Positions 8,558 to 9,031 of a stretch of 9,031 bases of DNA are shown piece after piece. The translations under genes were made by a program, and so were the position numbers. The stretch is from the NCBI GenBank assembly GCA_963928645.1, contig CAWVGT010000161.1, positions 1-9,031 on the forward strand. Reading direction: 5' to 3'. This DNA comes from Fimadaptatus sp963928645. GTDB taxonomy: Bacteria > Bacillota > Clostridia > Christensenellales > Aristaeellaceae. Below the pieces are notes generated by a model. That model searched no databases. It had not been told where the DNA came from and was given only the letters and a program-made list of their open reading frames with translations. How positions within the stretch are numbered: the first letter of the stretch is position 1; the number at the start of each line of letters is the position of its first letter.

Positions 8558-8590
8558 GTCAGTATTCAAGGCGCGCAGATCCGCGCGAAC

Positions 8591-9031
8591 ATGGGGGTTA
8601 TACGCTTGGTCAAACGTGTTGCAATACTAATCGGGCTGGCGCTGGCGCTGACGGCACTACTGGCGCTCACGCCAGTCGGCGATTTCGTGCTCGCTATGGA
8701 CATAACCACGCGCTCGCTGCTGGGCGCATTCCTGATAGCGCTGGCGCTGGGATATCTGCTCAGGCCGCGGCTCAAGTCCACCGAGCGCGCGGGCGCGTTC
8801 AGGGGCGCGCGGCCCATTGACGCCGCGCCGCGCCTGAAGCTGACTGACGTGGCCGCGTGCGACGACGCAAAGGCGGCCATAATGGAGCTGTGCGACTACC
8901 TCAAGCAGCCCGAACGCTATGCCAGATACGGCGCGCGCATGCCGCGGGGCGTGCTGCTGTACGGCCCGCCCGGTACGGGCAAGACGCTGCTGGCCCGTGC
9001 ATGCGCAGGCGAAGCCGGCGTACCGTTTTTT
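8591..9031 (+). CDS. FtsH-like membrane AAA+ ATPase, 5' part only
   Basis: The first 147 codons run off the window edge. Two hydrophobic segments (about 10-29 and 43-57) would place the N-terminus at the membrane, followed by a short linker and an AAA+ domain on the cytoplasmic side. The AAA+ start matches FtsH closely: LTDVAACDDAKAAIMELCDYL (84-104, where FtsH usually has DVAGxDEAK), then MPRGVLLYGPPGTGKTLLAR (117-136) with Walker A GPPGTGKT at 125-132, and AGEAGVPFF (139-147). FtsH proteins are ATP-dependent zinc metalloproteases that degrade membrane and regulatory proteins; the HEXXH peptidase motif would lie beyond the window, so protease activity is not shown. The loop between the helices is only about 13 residues, against roughly 70 in typical FtsH. 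The start is uncertain: ATG 8591 has no clear Shine-Dalgarno site, whereas an in-frame TTG at 8606 has GGGGG upstream. Confidence 0.85.
   Translation, partial: MGVIRLVKRVAILIGLALALTALLALTPVGDFVLAMDITTRSLLGAFLIALALGYLLRPRLKSTERAGAFRGARPIDAAPRLKLTDVAACDDAKAAIMELCDYLKQPERYARYGARMPRGVLLYGPPGTGKTLLARACAGEAGVPFF

Noticed and set aside
8566..8880. Minus-strand open frame of 104 codons opposite the FtsH-like gene
   Set aside because: It overlaps the strongly supported AAA+ coding frame and has no family motif; it is an antisense shadow.

Overview
The window reads as chromosomal DNA from a GC-rich member of the Firmicutes, most likely an uncultured Clostridia-like lineage. The basis is a canonical T-box leader ahead of leuS, strong AGGAGG-type ribosome binding sites, two promoters with perfect TTGACA/TATAAT hexamers, and a class A penicillin-binding protein with a Pro/Thr/Ala-rich tail. 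I have not assigned a genus. Codon use is odd for such GC-rich DNA: ATA is the preferred isoleucine codon.

Four complete genes lie on the minus strand, and one partial gene runs off the right edge on the plus strand. Reading left to right: an intergenic edge with hairpins and the leuS terminator (1-145); leuS, leucyl-tRNA synthetase (146-2554); its T-box leader and promoter (about 2600-2865); a 600-base gene-free stretch filled by tandem repeats (about 2946-3504); a hydroxypyruvate-isomerase-like TIM-barrel gene (3505-4260) and a Gfo/Idh/MocA oxidoreductase gene (4291-5286) forming a two-gene operon with its own promoter; a bifunctional class A penicillin-binding protein (5552-8458); a short divergent promoter region; and the 5' part of an FtsH-like membrane AAA+ gene (8591-9031, incomplete).

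leuS is a stand-alone housekeeping unit whose leader should sense uncharged tRNA-Leu: CTC specifier, TGGT tRNA acceptor-binding bulge, then an intrinsic terminator. The oxidoreductase and isomerase probably act in sequence on a sugar or polyol; the substrate cannot be read from the sequence. The penicillin-binding protein and the FtsH-like protein are divergently transcribed and both concern the cell envelope.

The most unusual structure is the repeat block at 2946-3588. About 55-60 bases of the isomerase gene's 3' end, its hairpin and about 130 bases of downstream spacer have been copied in tandem, giving two extra degenerate gene-end-plus-hairpin units that lack the stop codon. The second point is the FtsH-like protein, whose two membrane helices are joined by only a very short loop. 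I saw no CRISPR array, tRNA, rRNA, transposase or obvious defence or phage gene.
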